Shown here: positions 35,047 to 47,683 of the stretch, one piece after another | Layout: each line of letters opens with the position of its first letter | Position numbering within the stretch: position 1 is the first letter of the stretch | Assembly: GCA_029961685.1 (NCBI GenBank) | Contig: JARWKL010000007.1 | Span: forward strand, 24,933,013 to 24,997,012 | DNA length: 64,000 bases | Source of the DNA: Aristolochia californica | Taxonomy: Eukaryota; Streptophyta; Magnoliopsida; Piperales; Aristolochiaceae | Reading direction: 5' to 3' | Notes under the pieces: generated by a model | Told to the model about the DNA's origin: nothing | Seen by the model: only the letters and a program-made list of their open reading frames with translations | Databases searched by the model: none | Position numbers and translations under genes: made by a program

Positions 35047-37745
35047 ATAGCGCGTTACGCATGACAAATCACATTACAATCACCTATGATTGTTAGCTCA
35101 AGTTTTTGAATATGGGCAAAATAATGGCTTGTTTGACTCGGGAAAATATCCCTCCGCATGTTCACTTGAGAATTTAGTGAGCATTTGTTGTTGTCTTTAA
35201 AAGCTTTGGATCCATAAGTCATTTGAATCTTTAACATGTTTCATGCAAGCATATTCATTTTTAAAACATGTGTAGAAAAATTCTCCTTCATGTAAAATTC
35301 CAAGATATTAGTTTTGGACTAGTGAAATTTCCCAAACTTGGATAACAAAACTTTTGTGTTCATTTGTGGTGTGTAAATAAATTTTCTTCATTTACTTTTT
35401 TTATTGTTTTAAAATTTTTCTGTACATCAACTATGAAATTTTCATTTTGCTGTGATCCATTTGCCTTTTTTGTTTACGGGATGAAGGGAGAGGGAAAAAC
35501 TCGAAGTTTTGATTTAAAAAAAATGTGTACATCTAAAACGGAAATGCACAATGCACATATGTAGGGGGAGATAATTCCAAAGAGTGTCTGTAATTTTTAG
35601 GTGTTGTAAGCACCTTTTCATTTTTATATCTCAGGTTTTGCAATCGTCGGGAAAAATGGGTTGCGGAGTATTTTTAACTGAGTGTTGAATTGCAATCCAT
35701 AAGTCATTTCATACAAAAAAATAGCCCGTTACTAATGATAAATCAGATTACATTCATCTATGATTAATTATGGCAGCTTTTTACAAATGGGCAAAATAAT
35801 GGCATGTTTGACTCGGGTAAATATCCCACCGCAAGTTCACTTGAGAATTTAATAAGCGTTTGTTATTCTCTTTAAAAGCTTTGCATCCATAGCTCATTTG
35901 CATCATTAACATGTTTCAAACATGCATATTCATTTTTAAAACATGTGTGGATGAAATCTCTTTCTTGCAAAATTCCAAGCTATTGGGGTTAAAATAGTGG
36001 AATTTTCCAAAATTGGATAACAAAACTTTTGTGTTCAGTTGTGTTGGGTGAATAAATTTTCTTTATTTATATTTGTTATTGTTTTAAATTTTTTTCCATA
36101 CATCAACTATAAAATTTTCATTTTGTTGTAAGCTTTTTGCCTAGTTTATTTTCGGGATGAAGGGAGAGCGAAAAGTCAAAGTTTTTATTTAAGAAAAAAG
36201 TGTACATCTAAAATGGAAAAGCACAATGCACAATTGTAGGGAGAGATAATTCCAAAGAGTGTCTGTAATTTTCAGGGATTGTAAGTGCCTTTTCGTTTTT
36301 ATATCTCAGGTTTTGCAATCGTCGGGAAAAATGGGTTGCAGAGGATTTTTAACTGAGTGTTGAATTGCAATCTATAAGTCATTTCATAACAAAATATAGC
36401 CCGTTACGCATGATAAATCACATTACAATCATCTATGATTAATTATGCCAGCATTTTACAAATGGGCAAAATAACGGCATGTTTGACTCGGGTAAATATC
36501 CCACCGCAAGTTCACTTGAGAATATAATGAGCGTTTGTTATTCTCGTTAAAAGTTTTGCATCCATAGCTCATTTGCATCTTTAACATGTTTCAAACATGC
36601 ATATCCATTTTTAAAACATGTGTGGATGAAATCTCTTTCTTGCAAAATTCAGAGCTATTAGGGTTAAACTAATAGAATTTCCCAAAATTGGATAACAAAA
36701 CTTTTGTGTTCATTTGTGTTGGGTGGATAAATTTTTTTTATTTATATTTGTTATTGTTTTAAATTTTTTCCATACGTCAACTATAAAATTTTCATTTTGT
36801 TGTAACCTTTTTGCCTAGTTTGTTTTCGGGATGAAGGGAGAGCGAAAAGTCAAAGTTTTGATTTAAGAAAAAAGTGTACATCTAAAATGGAAAAAACACA
36901 ATGCACAATTGTAGGAAGAGATAATTCCAAAGAGTGTCTGTAATTTTTAGTGATTGTAAGCTCTTTTTAGTTTTTATATCTCAGGTTTTACAATCGTCGG
37001 GAAAAATTGGTGGCAGAGGATTTTTAACTGAGTGTTGAATTGCAATCCATAAGTTATTTCATAAAAAAAAATTGTCCGTTACGCATGATAAATCACTTTA
37101 CAATCATCTATGATTGTTAGATCAAATTTTTGAAAATGGGCAAAATAATGACTTGTTAGACTCGGGTAAATATCCCACCGCACGTTCACTTGAGAATTTT
37201 ATGAGCGTTTGTTATTCTCTTTAAAAGCTTTGGATCCATAGCTCATTTGCATCTTTAACATGTTTCAAGCATGCATATCCATTTTTTAAACATGTGTAGA
37301 AAAAATCTCCTTCATGTAAAATTCCAAGCTTAATAGGGTTGGACTAATGGAATTTCCCAAACTTGGATAACAAAACTTTTGTGTTCATTTGTGGTGTGTG
37401 AATAGATATTTTTTATTTACATTAGTTTTTTTTTAAATATTTTCCACACATCAACTATAAAAAATTGTATTTTGTTGTGATCTTTTTTGCCTTTTTTGTT
37501 TACGGGATGAAGGGGGAGCGAAAACTCAAAGTTCTGATTTAAGAAAAAAGTGTACATCTAAAATGGAAATGCACAATGCACAAATGTAGAGACATATATT
37601 TCCAAAGAGTGTCTGTACGTTTTAGGGATCGTATGCACTCTTTCGTTTTTATATCTAAGGTTTTGCAATCGTCGTGAAACGGGGGAGGTGGGCGATTTTT
37701 AACTGAGTGTTGACTTCAAATCCATAAGTCATTTCTTACAAAAAT
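35047..37745 (+). repeat. HOR block 2 tetramer, 2,699 bp
   Basis: Monomers are A 35047-35720, B/A 35721-36395, B 36396-37070 and C 37071-37745. C has a shorter version of the B-type patch: it keeps the C-type GGATCC but reads CATAGCTCATTTGCATC at about 37237-37255, so its left edge differs from that of the patch in the previous copy. Confidence 0.94.
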
Positions 37746-40443
37746 ATAGCGCGTTACGCATGACAAATCACATTACAATCACCTATGATTGTTAGCTCAA
37801 GTTTTTGAATATGGGCAAAATAATGGCTTGTTTGACTCGGGAAAATATCCCTCCGCATGTTCACTTGAGAATTTAGTGAGCATTTGTTGTTGTCTTTAAA
37901 AGCTTTGGATCCATAAGTCATTTGAATCTTTAACATGTTTCATGCAAGCATATCCATTTTTAAAACATGTGTAGAAAAATTCTCCTTCATGTAAAATTCC
38001 AAGATATTAGTTTTGGACTAGTGAAATTTCCCAAACTTGGATAACAAAACTTTTGTGTTCATTTGTGGTGTGTAAATAAATTTTCTTCATTTACTTTTTT
38101 TATTGTTTTAAAATTTTTCTGTACATCAACTATGAAATTTTCATTTTGCTGTGATCCATTTGCCTTTTTTGTTTACGGGATGAAGGGAGAGGGAAAAACT
38201 CGAAGTTTTGATTTAAAAAAAATGTGTACATCTAAAACGGAAATGCACAATGCACATATGTAGGGGGAGATAATTCCAAAGAGTGTCTGTAATTTTTAGG
38301 TGTTGTAAGCACCTTTTCATTTTTATATCTCAGGTTTTGCAATCGTCGGGAAAAATGGGTTGCGGAGTATTTTTAACTGAGTGTTGAATTGCAATCCATA
38401 AGTCATTTCATACAAAAAAATAGCCCGTTACTAATGATAAATCAGATTACATTCATCTATGATTAATTATGGCAGCTTTTTACAAATGGGCAAAATAATG
38501 GCATGTTTGACTCGGGTAAATATCCCACCGCAAGTTCACTTGAGAATTTAATAAGCGTTTGTTATTCTCTTTAAAAGCTTTGCATCCATAGCTCATTTGC
38601 ATCTTTAACATGTTTCAAACATGCATATTCATTTTTAAAACATGTGTGGATGAAATCTCTTTCTTGCAAAATTCCAAGCTATTGGGGTTAAAATAGTGGA
38701 ATTTTCCAAAATTGGATAACAAAACTTTTGTGTTCAGTTGTGTTGGGTGAATAAATTTTCTTTATTTATATTTGTTATTGTTTTAAATTTTTTTCCATAC
38801 ATCAACTATAAAATTTTCATTTTGTTGTAAGCTTTTTGCCTAGTTTATTTTCGGGATGAAGGGAGAGCGAAAAGTCAAAGTTTTTATTTAAGAAAAAAGT
38901 GTACATCTAAAATGGAAAAGCACAATGCACAATTGTAGGGAGAGATAATTCCAAAGAGTGTCTGTAATTTTCAGGGATTGTAAGTGCCTTTTCGTTTTTA
39001 TATCTCAGGTTTTGCAATCGTTGGGAAAAATGGGTTGCAGAGGATTTTTAACTGAGTGTTGAATTGCAATCTATAAGTCATTTCATAACAAAATATAGCC
39101 CGTTACGCATGATAAATCACATTACAATCATCTATGATTAATTATGCCAGCATTTTACAAATGGGCAAAATAACGGCATGTTTGACTCGGGTAAATATCC
39201 CACCGCAAGTTCACTTGAGAATATAATGAGCGTTTGTTATTCTCGTTAAAAGTTTTGCATCCATAGCTCATTTGCATCTTTAACATGTTTCAAACATGCA
39301 TATCCATTTTTAAAACATGTGTGGATGAAATCTCTTTCTTGCAAAATTCAGAGCTATTAGGGTTAAACTAATAGAATTTCCCAAAATTGGATAACAAAAC
39401 TTTTGTGTTCATTTGTGTTGGGTGGATAAATTTTTTTTATTTATATTTGTTATTGTTTTAAATTTTTTCCATACGTCAACTATAAAATTTTCATTTTGTT
39501 GTAACCTTTTTGCCTAGTTTGTTTTCGGGATGAAGGGAGAGCGAAAAGTCAAAGTTTTGATTTAAGAAAAAAGTGTACATCTAAAATGGAAAAAGCACAA
39601 TGCACAATTGTAGGAAGAGATAATTCCAAAGAGTGTCTGTAATTTTTAGTGATTGTAAGCTCTTTTTAGTTTTTATATCTCAGGTTTTACAATCGTCGGG
39701 AAAAATTGGTGGCAGAGGATTTTTAACTGAGTGTTGAATTGCAATCCATAAGTTATTTCATAAAAAAAAATTGTCTGTTACGCATGATAAATCACTTTAC
39801 AATCATCTATGATTGTTAGATCAAATTTTTGAAAATGGGCAAAATAATGACTTGTTAGACTCGGGTAAATATCCCACCGCACGTTCACTTGAGAATTTTA
39901 TGAGCGTTTGTTATTCCCTTGGAAAGCTTTGGATCCATAGGTCATTTGAACCTTTAACATGTTTCAAGCATGCATATCCATTTTTTAAACATGTGTAGAA
40001 AAAATCTCCTTCATGTAAAATTCCAAGCTTAATAGGGTGGACTAATGGAATTTCCCAAACTTGGATAACAAAACTTTTGTGTTCATTTGTGGTGTGTGAA
40101 TAGATATTTTTTATTTGAATTAGTTTTTTTTTAAATATTTTCCACACATCAACTATAAAAAATTGTATTTTGTTGTGATCTTTTTTGCCTTTTTTGTTTA
40201 CGGGATGAAGGGGGAGCGAAAACTCAAAGTTCTGATTTAAGAAAAAAGTGTACATCTAAAATGGAAATGCACAATGCACAAATGTAGAGACATATATTTC
40301 CAAAGAGTGTCTGTACGTTTTAGGGATCGTATGCACTCTTTCGTTTTTATATCTAAGGTTTTGCAATCGTCGTGAAACGGGGGAGGTGGGCGATTTTTAA
40401 CTGAGTGTTGACTTCAAATCCATAAGTCATTTCTTACAAAAAT
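37746..40443 (+). repeat. HOR block 2 tetramer, 2,698 bp
   Basis: Monomers are A 37746-38419, B/A 38420-39094, B 39095-39769 and C 39770-40443. C again reads TTCCCTTGGAAAGCTTTGG like the 31673 copy, with no B patch. C has small private changes (GGGTGGACTAATGG lacking two T at about 40037, and TTTGAATTAG at about 40115). Confidence 0.94.
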
Positions 40444-42716
40444 ATAGCGCGTTACGCATGACAAATCACATTACAATCACCTATGATTGTTAGCTCAAGT
40501 TTTTGAATATAGGCAAAATAATGGCTTGTTTGACTCGGGAAAATATCCCTCCGCACGTTCACTTGAGAATTTAGTGAGCATTTGTTGTTGTCTTTAAAAG
40601 CTTTGGATCCATAAGTCATTTGAATCTTTAACATGTTTCATGCAAGTATATCCATTTTTAAAACATGTGTAGAAAAATTCTCCTTCATGTAAAATTCCAA
40701 GATATTAGTTTTGGACTAGTGAAATTTCCCAAACTTGGATAACAAAACTTTTGTGTTCATTTGTGGTGTGTAAATAAATTTTCTTCATTTACTTTTTTTA
40801 TTGTTTTAAAATTTTTCTGTACATCAACTATGAAATTTTCATTTTGCTGTGATCCATTTGCCTTTTTTGTTTACGGGATGAAGGGAGAGGGAAAAACTCA
40901 AAGTTTTGATTTAAAAAAAATGTGTACATCTAAAATGGAAATGCACAATGCACATATGCAGAGAGAGATAATTCCAAAGAGTGTCTATAGTTGTTAGGTA
41001 TTGTAAGCACCTTTTCATTTTTATATCTCAGGTTTTGCAATCGTCGGGAAAAATGGGTTGCGGAGTATTTTTAACTGAGTGTTGAATTGCAATCCATAAG
41101 TCATTTCATACAAAAATATAGCCCGTTACGCATGATAAATCAGATTACAATCATCTATGATTAATTATGCCAGCTTTTTACAAATGGGCAAAATAATGGC
41201 ATGTTTGACTCGGGTAAAAATCCCACCGCAAGTTCACTTGAGAATTTAATGAGCGTTCATTATTCTCTTTAAAAGCTTAGTATCCATTTCTCATTTGCAT
41301 CTTTAACATGTTTCAAACATGCATATCCATTTTTAAAACATGTGTGGATGAAATCTCTTTCTTGCAAAATTCCAAGCTATTAGGGTTAAACTAGTGGAAT
41401 TTCCCAAAATTGGATAACAAAACTTTTGTGTTCATTTGTGTTGGGTGGATAAATTTTCTTTATTTATATTTGTTATTGTTTTAAATTTTTTCCATACATC
41501 AACTATAAAATTTTCATTTTGCTGTAAGCTTTTTGCCTAGTTTGTTTTCGGCATGAAGGGAGAGCGAAAAGTCAAAGTTTTGATTTAAGAAAAAAGTGTA
41601 CATCTAAAATGGAAAAGCACAATGCACAATTGTAGGGAGAGATAATTCCAAAGAGTGCCTTTAATTTTAAGGGATTGTAAGCACCTTTTCGTTTTTATAT
41701 CTTAGGTTTTGCAATCGTCGGGAAAAATGGGTTGCGGAGGATTTTAAACTGAGTGTTGAATTGCAATCTATAAGTCATTTCAAACAAAAATATAGCCCAT
41801 TACGCATGATAAATCACATTACAATCATCTATGTTTAATTATGCCAGCTTTTTAAAAATGGGCAAAATAACGGCATGTTTGACTCGGGTAAATATCCCAC
41901 TACAAGTTCACTTGAGAATTTAATGAGCGTCTGTTATTCTCTTTAAAAGATTTGCATCCATAGCTCATTTGCATCTTTAACATGTTTCAAACATGCATAT
42001 CCATTTTTAAAACATGTGTGGATGAAATCTCTTTCTTGCAAAATTCCAAGCTATTAGGGTTAAACTAGTGGAATTTCCCAAAATTGCATAACAAATATTT
42101 TTTGTTCATTTGTGTTGGGTGGATAAATTTTCTTTATTTATATTTGTTATTGTTTTAAATTTTTTCCATACGTCAACTATAAAATTTTCATTTTGTTGTA
42201 AGGTTTTTGCCTAGTTTGAATCTTTAACATGTTTCAAGCATGCATATCCATTTTTGAAACATGTGTAGAAAAAATCTCCTTCATGTAAAATTCCAAGCTT
42301 AATAGGGTTGGACTAATGGAATTTCACAAAATTGGATAACAAACCTTTTGTGTTCATTTGTGGTGTGTGAATAGATATTTTTTATTTACATTAGTTATTA
42401 TTTTAAATATTTTCCACACATCAACTATAAAAAATTTAATTTTGTTGTGATCTTTTTTGCCTTTTTTGTTTACGGGATGAAGGGGGAGCGAAAACTCAAA
42501 GTTCTGATTTAAGAAAAAAGTGTACATCTAAAATGGAAATGTACAATGCACAAATGTATATAGAGATATTTCCAAAGAGTGTCTGTGTGTTTTAGGGATC
42601 GTATGCACTTTTTTCGTTTTTATATCTAAGGTTTTGCAATAGTCAGGAAACGGGGGTGGCGGGCGATTTTTAACAGAGTGTTGACTTCAAATCCATATGT
42701 CATTTCTTACAAAAAT
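40444..42716 (+). repeat. HOR unit A-(B/A)-(B fused to C), 2,273 bp; boundary of blocks 2 and 3
   Basis: Monomers are A 40444-41117, B/A 41118-41791 and a 925-bp B-C fusion 41792-42716. A begins as a block 2 copy (AGCGCGTTA, CCCTCCGCA, GTGATCCATTTGCC) and ends as a block 3 copy (ATATGCAGAGAGAG at about 40955), so the block boundary is inside it at about 40915-40960. The fusion loses about 428 bp between the B half and the C half, joined at TTTG 42215-42218. Confidence 0.93.
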
Positions 42717-45470
42717 ATAGCCCGTTAGGCATGACAAATCACTTTACAATAATCTATGATTGTTAGCTCAACGTTTTGAATATGTGCAAAATAATGGCTT
42801 GTTTGACTCGGGCAAATATCCCACCGCTCGTTCACTTGAGAATTTAATGAGCGTTTGTTATTCTCTTTAAAATCTTTGGATCCATAGGTCATTTGAATCT
42901 TTAACATGTTTCTGGCATGCATATCCGTTTTTAAAACATGTGTAGAAAAAATCTCCTTCAAGTAAAATTCCAAGATATTAGTTTTGGACTAGTGAAATTT
43001 CCCCAACTTGGATAACAAAACTTTTGTGTTCATTTGTGGTGTGTGAATAAATTTTCTTCATTTACTTTTTTATTGTTTGAAACTTTTTCCGTACATCAAC
43101 TATGAAATTTTCATTTTGTTGTGATCTATTTGCCTTTTTTGTTTACGGGATGAAGGGAGAGGGAAAAACTCGAAGTTTTGATTTAAAAAAAATGTGTACA
43201 TCTAAAATGGAAATGCACAATGCACATATGCAGAGAGAGATAATTCCAAAGAGTGTCTGTAATTGTTAGGCATTGTAAGCACCTTTTCATTTTTATATCT
43301 CAGGTTTTGCAATCGTCGGGAAAAATGGGTTGCGGAGTATTTTTAACTAAGTGTTGAATTGCAATCCATAAGTCATTTCATACAAAAATATATCCCGTTA
43401 TGCATGATAAATCAGATTACAATCATCTATGATTAATTATGCCACCTTTTTACAAATGGGCAAAATAATGGCATGTTTGACTCGGGTAAATATCCCACCG
43501 CAAGTTCACTTGAGAATTTAATGAGCGTTCATTATTCTCTTTAAAAGCTTTGCATCCATTGCTCATTTGCATCTTTAACATATTTCAAACATGCATATCC
43601 ATTTTTAAAACATGTGTGGATGAAATCTCTTTCTTGCAAAATTCCAAGCTATTAGGGTTTAACTAGTGGAATTTCCCAAAATTGGATAACAAAACTTTTG
43701 TGTTCATTTGTGTTGGGTGGATAAATTTTCTTTATTTATATTTGTTATTGTTTTAAATTTTTTCCATACATCAACTATAAAATTTTCATTTTCTTGTAAG
43801 CTTTTTGCCTAGTTTGTTTTCGGGATGAAGGGAGAGCGAAAAGTCAAAGTTTTGATTTAAGAAAAAAGTGTACATCTAAAATGGAAAAGCACAATGCACA
43901 ATTGTAGGGAGAGATAATTCCAAAGAGTGTCTTTAATTTTAAGGGATTGTAAGCACCTTTTCGTTTTTATATCTTTGGTTTTGCAATCGTCGGGAAAAAT
44001 GGGTTGCGGAGGATTTTTAACTGAGTGTTGAATTGCAATCTATAAGTCATTTCGAACAAAAATATAGCCTGTTACGCATGATAAATCACATTACAATCAT
44101 CTATGTTTAATTATGCCACATTTTTACAAATGGGCAAAATAACGGCATGTTCGACTCGGGTAAATATCCCACCGCAAGTTCACTTGGGAATTTAATGGGC
44201 GTTTGTTATTCTCTTTAAAATATTTGCATCCATAGCTCATTCGCATCTTTAACATGTTTCAAACATGCATATCCATTTTTAAAACATGTGTGGATGAAAT
44301 CTCTTTCTTGCCAAATTCCAAGCTATTAGGGTTAAACGAGTGGAATTTCCCAAAATTGGATAACAAATATTTTTTGTTCATTTGTGTTGGGTGGATAAAT
44401 TTTCTTTATTTATATTTGTTATTGTTTTAAATTTTTTCCGTACGTCAACTATAAAATTTTCATTTTGTTGTAAGCTTTTTGCCTAGTTTGAATCTTTAAC
44501 ATGTTTCAAGCATGCATATCCATTTTTGAAACATGTGTAGAAAAAACCTTCTTCATGTAAAATTCCAAGCTTAATAGGGTTGGACTAATGGAATTTCCCA
44601 AACTTGGATAACAAAACTTTTGTGTTCATTTGTGGTGTGTGAATAGATATTTTTTATTTACTTTAGTTATTATTTTAAATATTTTCCACACATCAACTAT
44701 AAAATATTTTATTTTGTTGTGATCTTTTTTGCCTTTTTTGTTTACGGGATGAAGGGGGAGCGAAAACTCAAAGTTTTGATTTAAGAAAAAAGTGTACATC
44801 TAAAATGGAAATGCACAATGCACAAATGTATAGAGAGATATTTCCAAAGAGTGTCTGTATGTTTTAGGGATCGTATGCACTTTTTTCGTTTTTATATCTA
44901 ATGTTTTGCAATCGTCAGGAAACGGGGGAGGCGGGCGAATTTTAACAGAGTGTTGACTTCAAATCCATAAGTCATTTCTTAAAAAAATATAGCTCGTTAG
45001 GCATGACAAATCACTTTACAATAATCTATGATTGTTAGCTCAACGTTTTGAATACGGGCAAAATAATGGCTTGTTTGACTCGGGCAAATATCCCACCGCT
45101 CGTTCACTTGAGAATTTAATGAGCGTTTGTTATTCTCTTTAAAAGCCTTGGATCCATAGGTCATTTGAATCTTTAACATGTTTCTGGCATGCATATCCAT
45201 TTTTACAACATGTGTAGAAAAAATCTCCTTCAAGTAAAATTCCAAGATATTAGTTTTGGACTAGTGAAATTTCCCAAACTTGGATAACAAAACTTTTGTG
45301 TTCATTTGTGGTGTGTGAATAAATTTTCTTCATTTAATTTTTTATTGTTTGAAACTTTTTCCGTACATCAACTATGAAATTTTCATTTTGCTGTGATCTA
45401 TTTGCCTTTTTTGTTTACGGGGATGAAGGGAGAGAGAAAAACTCGAAGTTTTGATTTAAGAAAAATGTGT
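40930..45470 (+). repeat. HOR block 3: 2.27-kb unit A-(B/A)-(B fused to C), two copies
   Basis: The period is 2,272 bp: B/A at 41118 and 43390, the B-C fusion at 41792 and 44064, A at 42717 and 44989. Both fusions have the same junction, GCCTAGTTTGAATC, at 42215 and 44487, so the deletion happened once and was then duplicated. Shared markers include CACATATGCAGAGAG, TCTATGTTTAATTATGCC and AACAAATATTTTTTGTTC. The unit resembles the block 2 tetramer minus 428 bp. Confidence 0.93.
42717..44988 (+). repeat. HOR block 3, second copy (2,272 bp)
   Basis: Monomers are A 42717-43389, B/A 43390-44063 and the B-C fusion 44064-44988. The fusion again measures 925 bp. It has GGCATGTTCGACTCGGG, also found in the B at 57142, whereas the first copy has GGCATGTTTGACTCGGG. 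Confidence 0.93.
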
Positions 45471-46335
45471 ACATCTAAAATGGAAATGCACAATGCACAT
45501 AAGTAGAGAGAAATAATTCCAAAGTGTGTCTGTAATATTTAGGGATTGTAAGCACCTTTTCATTTTTATACCTCAGGTTTTGCAATCGTCGGGAAAAATG
45601 GGTTGCGGCGGATTTTTAACTGAGTGTTGAATTACAATCCAAAAGTCATTTCATACAAAAATATAACCCATTACACATGATAAATCACATTAAAATCATC
45701 TATGATTAATTTATTCAGCTTTTTTCAAATGGGCAAAATAATGGCATGTTTGACTCGGGTAAATATCCCACGGCAAGTTCACTTCATAATTTAATGAGCG
45801 TTTGTTATTCTCTTTAAAAGATTTGCATCCATAGCTCATTTGCATCTTTAACATGTTTCAAACATGCATATCAATTTTTAAAACATGTGTGGAAGAAATC
45901 TGTTTCTTGCAAATTCCAAGCTATTAGGGTTAAACTAGTGGAATTTCCCAAAATTGCATAACAAAACTTTTGTGTTCATTTGTGTTGGTTGAATAAATTT
46001 TCTTTATTTATATTTGTTATTGTTTTAAAGTTTTTCCATACATCAATTATAAAATATTCATTTTGTTGTAAGCTTTTTGCCTTGTTTGTTTTCGGGATGA
46101 AGGGAGAGCGAAAAGTCAAAATTTTGATTTAAGAAAAAAGTGTCAATCTAAAATGGAAAAGCACAATGCACAATAATAGGGAGAGATAATTCCAAAGAGT
46201 GTATGTAATTTTTACGGATTGTAAGCTCTTTTTAGTTTTTATATCTCAGGTTTTGCAATCGTCGGGAAATATTGGTGGCATGGGATTTTTAACTGAGTGT
46301 TGAATTGCATTCCATTAGTCATTTCATACAAAAAT

Positions 46336-47010
46336 ATAGCCCGTTACGCATGATAAATCACTTTGCAATCATCTATGATTGTTAGATCAAATTTTTGAAA
46401 ATGGGCAAAATAATGACTTGTTAGACTCGAGTAAATATCCCACCGCACGTTCACTTGAGAATTTAATGAGCGTTTGTTGTTCTCTTTGAAAGCTTTGGAT
46501 CCATAGGTCATTTGAATCTTTAACATGTTTCTGGCATGCATATCCATTTTTAAAACATGTGTAAAAAAAATCTCCTTCATTTAAAATTCAAAGATAATAG
46601 TTTTGGACTGGTGGAATTTTCCAAACTTGGATAACAAAACTTTTGTGTTCATTTGTGGTGTGTAAATAAATTTTCTTCATTTACTTTTTTTATTTTTTTA
46701 AACTTTTTCCGAACATCAACTACGAAATTTTCATTTTGCTGTGATCTATTTGCCTTTTTTGTTTACGGGGATGAAGTGAGAGCGAAAAACTCGAAGTTTT
46801 GATTTAAGAAAAATGTGTACATGTAAAACGGAAATGCACAATGGACATATGTAGATAGAGATAATTCCAAAGAGTGTCAGTAATTTTTAGGGATTGTAAG
46901 CACCTTTTCGTTTTTATATCTCAGGTTTTGCAATCGTTGGGAAAAATGGGTTGCGGCGGATTTTTAACTGAGTGTTGAATTGCAATCCATAAGTCATTTC
47001 ATACAAAAAT
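46336..47010 (+). repeat. C/A chimeric monomer
   Basis: It has C sequence up to GAATCTTTAACATGTTTC (about 46525) and A sequence from TGGCATGC onward, including GATAATAGTTTTGGACTGG and the A tail ATGGGTTGCGGCGG. Length is normal (675 bp). The crossover lies in the conserved TTTAACATGTTTC block. Confidence 0.9.
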
Positions 47011-47683
47011 ATAGCCCGTTACGCATGATAAATCACATTACAATCATCTATGATTAATTATGTCAGCTTTTTGCAAATTGGAAAAATAATGGCATGTTTG
47101 ACTCGGGTAAATATCCCACCGCAAGTTCAGTTCATAATTTAATGAGCGTTTGTTATTCTCTTTAAGAGTTTTGCATCCATAGCTGATTTGCATCTTTAAC
47201 ATGTTTCAAACATGCATATCAATTTTTAAAACATGTGTGGAAGAAATCTCTTTCTTGCAAATTCCAAGCTATTAGGGTTAAACTAGTGGAATTTCCCAAA
47301 ATTGCATAACAAAACTTTTGTGTTCATTTGTGTTTGTTGAATAAATTTTCTTTATTTATATTTGTTATTGTTTTAAAGTTTTTCCATACATCAACTAGAA
47401 AATTTTCATTTTATTGTAAGGTTTTTGCCTTGTTTGTTTTCGGGATGAAGGGAGTGCGAAAAGTCAAAATTTTGATTGAAGAAAAAAGTGTAAATCTAAA
47501 ATGGAAAAGCACAATGCACAATTGTAGGGAGAGATAATTCCAAAGAGTGTATGTAATTTTTACGGATTTTAAGCTCTTTTTAGTTTTTATATCTCAGGTT
47601 TTGCAATCGTCGGGAAAAATTGGTGGCAGGGGATTTTTAACTGAGTGTTGAATTGTAATCCATAAGTCATTTGATACAAAAAT

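Larger units (their letters stand above)
28130..40930 (+). repeat. HOR block 2: 2.70-kb tetramer A-(B/A)-B-C, about 4.7 copies
   Basis: Anchors repeat every 2,698-2,700 bp: B at 28299, 30998, 33697, 36396, 39095; C at 28973, 31673, 34372, 37071, 39770; A at 29649, 32349, 35047, 37746, 40444. Copies are very similar by eye. Shared private markers include ATTGTCCGTTACGC at the start of C, TATTCTCGTTAAAAG and AATTCAGAGCTATTAG in B, TTACTAATGATAAATCAG at the start of B/A, and AGCGCGTTA with CCCTCCGCA in A. It is the largest homogenised block in the window. The edges are judged from loss of these markers and are good to about 100 bp. Confidence 0.95.
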
